From Aphis gossypii (Eukaryota; Arthropoda; Insecta; Hemiptera; Aphididae), in NCBI RefSeq assembly GCF_020184175.1, contig NW_026083047.1, positions 124,001-188,000 on the forward strand: a stretch of 64,000 nt of DNA, written 5' to 3'. Numbering within the stretch: the stretch's first letter is position 1; every line of letters begins with the position of its first letter. Both the position numbers and the translations under genes were made by a program. Positions 22,200 through 31,828 of this stretch are shown piece after piece. Below the pieces are notes generated by a model that did no database searches, had not been told where the DNA came from, and saw nothing but the letters and a program-made list of their open reading frames with translations.

Positions 22200-23040
22200 A
22201 AATAATTAAGCAGTGCGTCTGATGGTATTGTTGCTACAAATCAAAGAAAATTGTTAAATTTAAAAAGTACAATAAAACGATTGAAAGACCCAGTTTTAAA
22301 AAAAGCAAACCAGATCGCCAATCGTAAGGGAATGTTGAAACGACTGCAAGATCCGAATGTAAAAAAACTAACCAGATCGCCAGTGTGAAGAACAGATTGA
22401 AACAAATGGAAAACCCAGTTTTCAAAAAAACATATCAAATTAAAAATGTTCGATACATTAGAAAGCTAAGATTAGGTACCTTCAAATAGTAGCCTATGTC
22501 AAAATGTATCTATTAAAAAGAAAACACCAAATTCAATATCTTATAAAAAACGAGAACGGCAAAAAGCAAATGAAACTAGGCAGAAGGAAGATGTTTTGAT
22601 ATCTGAATATATTTTGAAAAGGTCTCAAGGTTTATCAGAAAAATGTTATTCGTGTCATAGATTACGTTTCTCATCCAGTATCAATAAATGCAACTCTGGT
22701 ATCTTCAATCGATTGGAGATGTCAATTCCAAGTGATGCCAAGAGTACTGTGACGATATAAACAAGTTGTCTTCCGCATATAAAAAACTTCAAAGTTCCTC
22801 CGTTGTACATAAGAAATGGTTATGAGTTAAACAGTGTTCCGTCTTCAGTTACGCAATTAAATCAAATAGAAAAGCAAATGGTTTCCCTTAGATAACCGTT
22901 TATGAAAATATTCAAATGTCTTTAGATGGACAGCTAAAAATCAAAGGTAACGTTATCAATGTTTCAATAGATCTGACTAAGACTCATCTATTTTGCCAAG
23001 GTGTGCCGAAAATTTAGCTGCAGTTAAGATGATGAAGGTA
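22200..23040 (+). pseudogene. Helentron N-terminal region, broken
   Basis: The first part encodes at least three tandem units of about 22 residues with cores KRLKDPVLKKANQIA, KRLQDPNVKK and KQMENPVFKKTYQI. The next segment reads CYSCHRLRFSSSINKC, a cysteine pair found N-terminal in Helitron proteins. Then come IPSDAKST, NGYELNSVP, QLNQIEKQMVSLR and GQLKIKGNVINVSIDL, the conserved block that precedes Rep in this superfamily. Stops and frame changes occur throughout (for example near 22487, 22758 and 22893). Copy 1 lacks this region because the window starts too late, so the N terminus of the family is known here only from this copy. Confidence 0.75.
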
Positions 23041-23085
23041 AAATTAAAAAGAAAATCGTGCTTTAAACAACATTATCTTTATAAA

Positions 23086-24806
23086 AATGTCAGACCATCA
23101 TAAGTAGTATCAGCATTGAATGATTTGATTAAAAAACCTCTATATAAAGATGCGGAAATAGATAAAGATTGGCTGGCGCATGTGTCAGAAACAACAAAAA
23201 GTTTGGAAAACAGCTCAGATCACGAAAGTGAAGAAACAGACGATGAAGACACAAATATTGAACCAATCAATCCGGGATCAATGGACACGATGATTGAAAA
23301 CTATGATTTTGTTTCTTTTGCACCAGGCGAAGGCATGAAACCGTTATCTATTCTTATTGATGACCATGCAGAGGAAAAAGCTTTTCCTGATTTATTTGGT
23401 GGGCATCTACGTACAAATAAATCACCTTTAAAAAATTACTCAAAAGTAGTAAGGTTTGAACTGCTGAAGGTAGATCGAAGGTTTGCATCAGATTCATCTT
23501 ACTTGTTTTTTAAATGCAAAGTATTAGTTCAAAAACTAATTGCATCAATGTGCAAATTATTTTATGAAAAAACAAAACACGAAACACAACTGCGAATGAC
23601 GTAGCAAATCCAGCTGTTCTAAACAAAATTACCGATAACGATCAAGGCTACCGAATGTTACACAAAGTACAAAATTCACCTTTATATCTTGTAGCGATGA
23701 GAAAAAATGTGCGTCAAGAAGGGAAACCGACATTATTCTTAATTTTTAGCCTTAGTGAATCAACTTGGAGTGATTTGTTAAAGATTTTGTATAAACTGCG
23801 TTACTCCAAAGTGTTGTCTGATGATACTGTTCTAACTTGTGCACAAAAATCAAATTTAATTCGACAAGACCCAGTTGTTTGTGCTACTTATTTTGATCAT
23901 AGGTTTAGAGTACGTCTTTTTAAATTGATCAAGTCCAAAAATGTTATTTTCAAAGAACACAGTGTGAAACATTTCTTTTATCGTGTCGAATATCAACATA
24001 GGGGCAACATGTACAATGTGTTATTGTGGTTAGACAATGCACCTGTTTTTGACCCAGCCTAACCGGAAACTTTTGGTGCATGTGTAACACTTATCAACAA
24101 ATAAATTACGTGTATGGTAGACGATGGCAGTCCGGCTCATGAGTATTTGCATAAAAATATTCATAGCCATACACACACTTGTTTCAGAACTGACAAAGAC
24201 AAACAAATGAAAAAGTGTCGCTTCAACATACCATATCCGCCAATGAATGAAACCTGTATATTGACTTCGCTAATAGAAGACATAAGTAATCCGATCACAA
24301 GAAAAATTCGTACACTACAATATGAAAAACTTCTGCAATACCTCAGGGACTTCAAGGACAGTGATTCATCTTCAGATCCATCATTAGAAGACATTTTACA
24401 AAAATTGTCAATTAAAGATGTTAATGAATACTAATCCATTATTCGAACTGTTATCAGACGGCCAACAGTTTTTCTAAAACGTACAATAAAACAACGAATG
24501 ATTTCTGGATTCAATGAAAAATTATTTCCGTTATGGCAATCTAACATGGATTGTATATATTGGACGTTTATTCTTGTGTTAGATATGTAATCGAGTGTAT
24601 TGGAAAAATCCAACGTGGAATATCAAAACTAATGAGAGACATTGTCGAAAATCTTAAGTCTTCTACTGATTTATCGGTCAAAGTACAACTGAAAAAGATA
24701 GCGTCAACTTGTTCAGGGAGTCAGGAAATTTCTGCACAAGAAGCAGTGTACACTTGCTTAGGTATGAAGCAATGCAATACTATAACTGGGAATATATTTA
24801 TAAACA
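23086..24806 (+). pseudogene. Helentron Rep region, broken, HUH motif lost
   Basis: The segment includes an acidic stretch (about 23210-23270), SFAPGEGMKPLSILIDDHAE and FPDLFGGH, which is standard Helitron wording before Rep. After a frame break at 23604 it continues with DPVVCATYFDHRFR and FFYRVEYQHRGN. Where copy 1 reads HVHMLLWL this copy reads MYNVLLWL, because one base has changed the spacing, so both metal-binding histidines are gone. TAA codons follow at 24061 and 24432. The region ends where the nested element begins. Confidence 0.82.
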
Positions 24807-25028
24807 CCAAAGCTGGGCAAGTTAATGATTTTTTTGAACTTATAGTCTGTTCCATATAAGAGCGCACCGCGTTGGCGCATACAAATGAATCGCGGAGCGA
24901 CGTCCGGACCCCCCTGGACGGGTCTATTAGCTCTGTGATTGGTCGCCGTATTCGGCTATGATCGGCGTCGTCGACGATGTTACCGCCGTCGGCGACGCCG
25001 CCGTACATACAGGGAATTGTAGTAACAA

Positions 25029-25088
25029 TGCGCTACCGCGTATTATATTGCGCTACCGCGTATTACAATGCGCTACCGCGTATTACAT
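25029..25088. repeat. Three 20-bp subterminal tandem units in the Sailor element
   Basis: TGCGCTACCGCGTATTA plus three bases, three times in a row. A related TGTTACCGCGTAATACC lies near the opposite end (27257). Could be transposase-binding sites; that is inference. Confidence 0.7.
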
Positions 25089-25432
25089 AGTAAAATAATA
25101 GACCTATTTTTGTTTTTTTTTAATTAATTTTTTTTTAAAAAATATTGAACACAAACGTTTTTACTACCGATACTACTGCAATTTTTTTTTATTTGTGTAC
25201 GTTTTATTATTTATTTTTCATATGCACCTTGATAATATATAATATTTTAATTTTTTGTATAAATAGGATAGGGTAGATTATAAAGAAGAACATTTAATTA
25301 TAGGACACATTTTGTTTTGTATTCTTACACATTATAAAAATTACACATAGTCAGTTTTTTAAACATTGTCAAAATTATTTACAAAAAATAAAAAAATAAA
25401 AAATAAAAAAAAATAAAAAAATATAATTAAAA

Positions 25433-27157
25433 TTACTCATCATCACTAAAGATTTCTGACTCCGAAGATGTATCACCAACCGTCATTGTCAAACTTTGTG
25501 TTTCTGCAGACAACACGTCGTCTATAATAAAATCTATATTGTAAAATTTTTCTTCCTCTTCCATCGTGTGTTTTACGAAATTTCTCCACATATTATTTGC
25601 ATCCACTCGCTCTATACCTTCTAATAACAATGTTTTGACGTCGTTAAGTTTATAGCTGGTGTTGTTTTTTTTTACATGATCTTTTACGTTGGCCCACGCC
25701 AATTCGATCGGGTTTAATTCGCAATGATATGGCGGGAGTCTTAAAACTTTCTTGTTATGTGTTTGGGCCAGTTCGTCAATCAAATATTTGTCGTGTTGTG
25801 GTTTTATTCTTTTAACTATGTCGAGTAATTCGGTGATCACCATAGGTCGATCAATAACCTCGCCTTTATCCTGTAACCATTTTAAGATGTCTGCTTTTTT
25901 GGTTGAAGTATTTGGAATTTTTTCTTTTTTCATGGAGTGGTACGGTGCGTTATCCATTACAATGACACAGTTATCTTTAAGTAGTGGTAATACGTTTTCC
26001 ATCCAGTTATAAAATACGTCACCGTTCATTTCTTCGTGGTAGTCGGTCGTTTTTTTGGACTCGAAACACAGGAGACCACCTGGCACGAACCCCTCTTCTG
26101 ACCCAATGTGGAGGACAATGAGTCTCTTGCCTTTGCCAGATGGATTCTGAAACCCCGTCGTGAGTCCTCGTAGAAATGCGTCACGAGGCGATTTTATTGT
26201 CTTGTCTACCCAGGTTTTACTAGTACAATCGCCTGCGTTGACCCACGTCTCGTCAAGATAATAGATGTGTCGCCCTTCTTCACGATATTTACGAATATCT
26301 GCCAAATACCGTCTACGCCACAAAATAATTTCGTCCTTTTCTAAAAGGGCGCTGTTGCGACTGCGTTTTGTGTACACAAAATCCATAAATTTCAACAAAC
26401 GATACAAATTCGTCCTTGAAATTTCTGGCAAAGTTTCGTCGTTATTTACAGCTGTCAGTATTTTGTCCAATGTTGGAATTGTTTTATTCAACCAAAATGA
26501 ATGTACATGCAAACGTACTGCATTCATTTGCATATCATCAAATTTTTCTTTAAATGATGCCTTTGTTCTATTTTTGCATGGAGAGGTCACCGTTTTTTTA
26601 GAATTATATTCACTGATGATATTTGAAACTGTCCGTTGCCCAATTCCAAGTAGTTTCGAAATATATATGCGAGCGTCTCTAACAGTTAGGTCCGGATTTT
26701 TTCTCAACTCCATCTTATATGCATTCACAATCATGATACGTTGAGATGATGAAATAGGCTGGAATAAAATACGAAAAAAAATATATTAAATAATATATAC
26801 AAAAAATATAAGTAGTAGGTGGGGCACTTCAGCACACATGTAATTTAAATGCAATATTTCCTAAAATATTTTGCATATGCGAGGATTTTATAAAGAATTA
26901 AAATCAAAATAACATATTAAAATGCAAAATGTACTAAAAAGAAATTGAATAAAATTGTCTAAAATTATGTAATGCAAAATATATTATACTATTATATATA
27001 AATTACTGATAATGTACGTATTTATATATAATATTAATATATTAAATACATATTATTATTATTATTATTATTATTAATATTATTAATATACGTAATAGGT
27101 ATCTTTTTAACTTACCTTTCCCATAGGATTTTTTGTAGTAGGTGATACAGTAGCCAT
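25433..27157 (-). CDS. Sailor-type DDE transposase, two exons, intact
   Basis: Exon 1 (27157-27116) encodes 14 residues from MATVSPTTKNPMGK. A GT-AG intron of 357 bp (26759-27115, holding an ATT microsatellite) joins in phase to exon 2 (26758-25433), giving 455 residues with no stop. The N-terminal half has a helix-turn-helix (LTVRDARIYISKLLGIGQRTV). Catalytic motifs are IYYLDETW, CVIVMDNAPYH and LPPYHCELNPIELAWANVK. Between the second Asp and the Glu I count 82 residues, the spacing that defines the DD82E/Sailor family of IS630-Tc1-mariner elements; ordinary mariners have about 34. The C terminus is acidic. The enzyme should cut at the element ends and insert at TA. Confidence 0.9.
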
Positions 27158-27750
27158 GGTGTCTATAGTGCCACGTGAAAAACAAACGAAATTTTAAAAA
27201 AAATTTTAAAAAAACAGCAAAAAAACAGCAAATGCGAACAAAAAAACCAAACGACGTGTTACCGCGTAATACCGTTAAAATGGTGTGACATTATACAACA
27301 CTCTGTATAAACGGTGCACCGTGCCGCCGCCGCGACGCACTGTTGAAGCGCGCTCTAGTATGCGCGAAAATCGACCAGTTTTCGTTCGCCGCCCGGTGCG
27401 CTCTTATATGGAACAGACTATAGTTAAGTTAAGTTAATATGCATCAATAAGAAAAAATTAAAAGTTAATAAAATTTTTGGTTAACTCAGTTAAGTTAAAA
27501 GTTTATGTATACATATATTTTTTTATTATATTTTTTTATATGTTAGCTTTAGTTTAGGTTTATTTATAATTTAATTATTTATAAAATAACGTAACTTAGA
27601 TTTTATTAAAAGTAACTCATTATTTGTTAAGTTAATATCAATAAACAACAATTAAGTTAATGAAAATTAAATTCAAAAAAGTTAAGTTAAAAAATTAAAA
27701 TTAACTTAACTTTAACTTTTTAACTCGTTTATGCCCAGGTTGATAAACAC

Positions 27751-28026
27751 TAGCCATCCTGATAAAAGAACTCGAATGATGAAACCAATGGCAGTTAGAG
27801 GAGAAATGGATCCAAAATCTGATGACATTTTTTTGACGGTCTCAATGAATACTATTCATGTAGACCACACAGTCTTGAAGATATAACTTTAGCAGAATTT
27901 GGCTCCAATTATGAAGTTCGCGATAAAAAAAAACCGGCTAACAACAGTTCTGATTCTGACACTGATAATGAACCTGATACCACTTATCCGATTGACTCCA
28001 CTCTAATCGGAAAACCAAACAAGTAT
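27751..28026 (+). pseudogene. Helentron copy 2 Rep segment right of the nested element
   Basis: Resumes at TAGCCATCC and matches copy 1 positions 805-1080 almost base for base (SHPDKRTR...PMAVRGEMDPKSDD). One base is missing in the T-run at 27828-27833, so the frame shifts there. Homology ends at 28026. Confidence 0.88.
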
Positions 28027-29600
28027 ACAGGGTGATTCTTTTATCATGAACCAGTAAATATCTTGGTAAGTATTAGGAATTTTAATTTTTTTTTTTTTTT
28101 AAATTTTCTAGGTTTTATTATTTTACATTGTATTATGATTTTGATAATTTTAACTACCTCCCTTATTCGATAAAACACTATCAACTTTGGATTTTCAAAT
28201 GGCAATATCTATTTTTGATAACGACAATCTATAAACATATTGAAAAAAATAATTATTACGTTTACAGTATTTAATTTGAGTAATCCGTTTTCGACCTATT
28301 AATGTTTAAGTATTCGTTCATTGCACTGCTACTGGGCATTTAATCAAACTCGACAGTAAAAACCAGAAGTCAAAACAAAATTATATCTCAATTTAATAAT
28401 ACCCTTAACGGTCATAATCGATGATAGCATGAAAAAAAAAGCAATCATAGTAATAACTAATTAGTACAATGGTTAATAATATGAATTGGACCCTCTTATT
28501 TTATCCCCACTCACACCAGAAAATCGAGCGTCGGCAAACTACGTCAAGTCTGCAGCGTGCTGTATCAGCTATAAAGTATAAAAATAACAAGTCATATTTT
28601 TACAATTTAACATCATTTTGGTTACATAATGTAGAGGTGGTTACTGATTCTTGGTATACGGTATTATCACTTATTACGTTTGAAGACAAAGGAGAAAATG
28701 TTTTAACGATTAATCAACAGTAAATTGTTCCTGAAAGCATGTGTTTAAGTTTAATCGTTTAATGTTAATTCCTCACTATTGAATAATATTAACTATAATT
28801 AACGTTTAGTAGTTAAATCAATTATTGCAATGTATGTTTGTTAATGTTTTAATGTTTTCTTTTGGATAACAAATTTGAATTTAATTACCTACCCAATCTG
28901 TACTATTATGTATGGGATCATAATATATTAAATTAGATCATACTTTGCCGACAACTTTATTATAATTTATTGGTAAGTTTAATATGATTTACATATTTTA
29001 TTGATATTTAAATGATAACCACAGTTAAACATTTTAATTTTATTTCAGTGGCAATCATTAGAATTTGTATAATAGTGAACTATAAGACTAGACAGCTTAA
29101 TTTTACCAGCAATTAATGTAAATTCATATTGCTTGCTTCTAATACATATCAGATGCTTTATAAATTAATATGGAATAAAGGAATAAAATACATAATATGC
29201 ATATTTTACATTATAATTTAAACTTTAAATAGACTAAACAATTAATTATGTAAGTATGATTTTTTTTTTAGATTTCATTTATTATTCATTCAATTAATAA
29301 TTGAATGTTTATCATAATATTAATTTATTTTTAGGAAATTCATTTTGTATTCTTTCAAATTTCAATTGCATGAACTTGTAATTATTAAAATATCTATAAC
29401 TAGATTAAATGAACAAATGCAAATTGTTATTTTTGGTAACCTAGTCACAGGTGCATAGTACACTTCACCTGATAACTGTTTAAGTTAATATTGGAATGAA
29501 TTAATATATTTTCATTTTCAAATAGATGTAACGAGACCATTTTACTATCCGCACAATAGCGCGCATAATTCGGTGACCAGCGCGTACGGTGTACAAAATA
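28027..29600. other. Noncoding DNA, possible transposon end at 28027
   Basis: Begins CAGGGTGATTCTTTTATCAT directly after a TA, which looks like a transposon terminus, but I found no inverted partner downstream. An 84-codon ORF at 28469-28723 has no recognised family. The rest is AT-rich. Confidence 0.4.
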
Positions 29601-29673
29601 AACAGTAATCTGATGTAAGGGCGGTATCACCACGCACCGACGCGCCGCTAGTGGACCACACGGATACCAATTT

Positions 29674-29752
29674 CCGATGCGATGACCAAAGTATGTGCCA
29701 GGCGCTCACGCTAGATAGCGTGAACGCCGTGCCATACTTTGGCTCGCATCGG
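29674..29752. repeat. Hairpin 1: 79-nt imperfect inverted repeat
   Basis: CCGATGCGA, CCAAAGTATG, GGCG and TCACGCTA on the left are matched in reverse order by TAGCGTGA, CGCC, CATACTTTGG and TCGCATCGG. The loop is about 2 nt and the mismatches are small bulges. GC content is far above the surroundings. Confidence 0.88.
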
Positions 29753-29793
29753 ACTTACAAGATCAACAGATTAAAGTTAACATTTATCAATAA

Positions 29794-29877
29794 TCTGATG
29801 GTACAGGTACACTCAGCATCACCTTAGCTATGTACTATCATAACTACAGCGTGCTCTGCGAGAACTGTACCATCAGA
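29794..29877. repeat. Hairpin 2: 13-bp arms
   Basis: TCTGATGGTACAG (29794-29806) pairs with CTGTACCATCAGA (29865-29877), exact, with a 58-nt spacer. TCTGATG also occurs at 29611. Confidence 0.8.
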
Positions 29878-29988
29878 TACTACAGAAAACCACAAGCGTC
29901 AGCGGCGCCTTCTATAACTCAGAGGGTGTCAGATTCGTCTGCAAATATACCCGAGTAACACCGAAAAAAGTGACAGTTTCCGTTCCGA

Positions 29989-30068
29989 TTCACTCTACCG
30001 GCGACAAACGGTCTACCTGGAACCATCCACGAATGGTTCAAACAGGTGACTGGTCCCGGTAAAGTGAA
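29989..30068. repeat. Hairpin 3: nested inverted repeats
   Basis: Outer arms TTCACTCTACCGG and CCGGTAAAGTGAA (one mismatch), inner arms ACCTGGAACCAT and ATGGTTCAAACAGGT around 30015-30047. Confidence 0.8.
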
Positions 30069-30116
30069 TTTCGACGCTCACGACTCGCCTCTCGACCGCC
30101 GTTTCGTTCTTTTACT

Positions 30117-30172
30117 CACTCCTCTGTTTTAGGAACCAAAACTATTTTGGTTCAGACTAAAGCAGACGAGTG
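30117..30172. repeat. Hairpin 4: 56-nt inverted repeat
   Basis: CACTCCTCTGTTTTAG pairs with CTAAAGCAGACGAGTG (14 of 16), and within it GAACCAAAA pairs with TTTTGGTTC. Confidence 0.85.
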
Positions 30173-30187
30173 AGCCCACAATATTCG

Positions 30188-30370
30188 CCGGTACAGCCGC
30201 CGTCCGCCGCCCGTAGTACGATACGCCGCGGGACCTACAGCCACAACCGCCGTCCGCCGCCCGTGTATTACGATACGCCGCGAGACCGCCACAACCGCCG
30301 CCCGTATTACGATACGCCGCGAGACCGCCACAGCCGCTATCCGCTGCCGCCCGTGTGATACGACGCAAGA
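30188..30370. repeat. GC-rich minisatellite, three to four units
   Basis: Units built on CCGCCGCCCGTATTACGATA followed by CGCCGCGAGACCGCCACA repeat with length variation (about 38-55 bp). In one frame they read PPPVYYDTPRDRHNRR-like peptides, but I see no gene context, so I treat it as DNA repeat. Confidence 0.75.
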
Positions 30371-30473
30371 CTGCCACGGCCGCCATCAGACCGCCGAACA
30401 TATTACGGAAAATTGTAGAAAACCACCGCAGAGTTCGCCAATCCAACACACTTAATACGGCATTGTGAGTCAA

Positions 30474-31528
30474 CTTAGTAAAGAGTATTAAAACATTAAA
30501 AACTTTATCCTTGTTATATGTTTTTTTTATATGTCAAATCATATTTTTATGATATATGTTAATAAAAAGAAAATAATGTATTACTTAATAAATTTAATTG
30601 TAATAAAGAGAATAACAATTTTATGAACAATGATTCAAGAAAAACGGTGTTCATCATTTATTGTTACATAGATAACAAAATCAAATCAATTAAGTAAGTA
30701 TAAAAAATTTTTTGTGTTAAATAAATCAATTTTATAAATAATTTAATGTTTTTTTTTTACTTAGCTGCATTCAGATTAAGAAAAACAGTGCTGCATCTAG
30801 ACTAATTACTACTACATTTATAAAATTTGTTGATGATAACATTAAGAATTTATTTTATATTTTAATAATTAAGTTAGGTTATTAATTTACTATTTTCCAT
30901 AAGTTGTAAAGTAGGGCTATGGAATTTTTATGTAATTTTAAAGAATTTTATTGTAAAATAATATATAAAAAAAAAAATAAATAATAACAAAATTGTATAA
31001 ACAAATATTGTGTTGAAACAGTTAAAATTTAAAAAAATTAAAAAAAAAGAATTTTAGGTAGGCATATCATAAAAAAAATATTTACTAAAAATTAACCTAT
31101 ATTCAAAAATAAGTATAAAAATTAATTAATTTTTATAAAGTTGCTAAATGTTAATATTATAGTACATCCATATTCCATAGCCTGAAAAATATGTTGTAAT
31201 CTAGTGTAGTTAATAAAAAGTATGTTCAATGTTCATTTAATTTTTATTAATTTATCTAGGGTTGTGGATATTATGTTAAGTGTTAATATTTTTTATTTGT
31301 TATGACCTTACCCAAATCCTGCAAAAATTTGCACTACGGAAATTTGTTCATATTCAAGTAAAATTATTGATAACTAATGTGTACATTGCCATTAATAAAT
31401 TAATATTAAATTTATGTCCATTATTTGGTCTATTCACACACAAGTTAAAATGTTGATAAAAAATGCAAATTACACATCATATAAAATTATATCTCAGAAT
31501 ACCTACATATTAATTAAAATATATAATC
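30474..31528. other. AT-rich noncoding DNA
   Basis: No gene or repeat recognised. Poly-A/T runs only. Confidence 0.5.
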
Positions 31529-31540
31529 ATAGCTGACCCG

Positions 31541-31558
31541 ACACGGCGTTGCCCGTGT
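31541..31558 (-). other. 3'-terminal hairpin of the Helitron
   Basis: ACACGG and CCGTGT pair around a 6-nt loop, a few bases before the 3' terminus, the position of the termination hairpin of canonical Helitrons. Confidence 0.8.
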
Positions 31559-31828
31559 GTTACTTTCTTTTTTTGCATTTTCGTATGCCGTGTGTTAATT
31601 TTTAATTTAATCTTATTGATAGTGCTAATATTACGTCGAATTCTCGACGAAAGATTTGTAATGTGGCAGTTTTTGTGCCTACGTATTTTAAAAAATTCTC
31701 CTGAACAGAACCGTCACCCTGGTGATAGGGCGTTGTGAATAAAAAATAATTAAATAAAACATATATAATGATTTAAAAGTAAGTAGTTATAGTTTTAACT
31801 GTTATAGTTTCATTTAATTATTTTTTAT

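Larger units (their letters stand above)
24845..27418 (-). mobile_element. Intact Tc1/mariner-like element, Sailor (DD82E) type
   Basis: Both ends are GTCTGTTCCATATAAGAGCG with the identity running on to 25 bp, and TA lies outside each end (24843-24844 and 27419-27420). Total length 2574 bp. GC-rich subterminal sequence, three 20-bp tandem units at 25029-25088 and one complete spliced transposase gene on the minus strand lie inside. Perfect ends plus an open gene suggest a young, possibly mobile copy. Confidence 0.88.
24808..27742. mobile_element. Small non-autonomous hAT-type element carrying a Sailor insertion
   Basis: Left end CAAAGCTGGGCAAGTTAA and right end, reverse complemented, CAACCTGGGCATAAACGAG form imperfect inverted repeats. 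An exact 8-bp duplication ATAAACAC flanks it (24800-24807 and 27743-27750), the hAT target size. Copy 1 of the Helentron has the empty site ATAAACAA at 797-804 with the same flanks. Subtracting the Sailor element leaves about 359 bp, rich in AAGTTAA repeats and noncoding. Confidence 0.88.
22190..28026 (+). mobile_element. Helentron copy 2, interrupted and 3'-truncated
   Basis: Colinear with copy 1 in the Rep region (24003-24806 and 27751-28026 match 1-796 and 805-1080 closely) and extends further 5'. It is split at 24807 by a nested hAT-type element and resumes at 27751. Homology to copy 1 stops after AACAAGTATA at 28026, where CAGGGTGATTC begins. Helicase, endonuclease and USP parts are therefore absent. 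Many stops and shifts make it a relic. Confidence 0.88.

Noticed and set aside
22234..22438. Minus-strand hydrophobic ORFs opposite the Helentron N-terminal repeats.
   Set aside because: Two overlapping shadow frames of the repeated coding units.
24721..25008. Minus-strand 95-codon ORF at the left border of the Sailor element.
   Set aside because: It spans the Helentron, small hAT and Sailor junctions, so it is a chance frame.
25029..25088. CRISPR-like array (three 20-bp units).
   Set aside because: Units are directly adjacent without spacers and lie in a eukaryotic transposon end.
30129..30473. 114-codon minus-strand ORF through the GC-rich minisatellite.
   Set aside because: Low-complexity Gly/Ala/Arg translation of a tandem repeat; no gene context.
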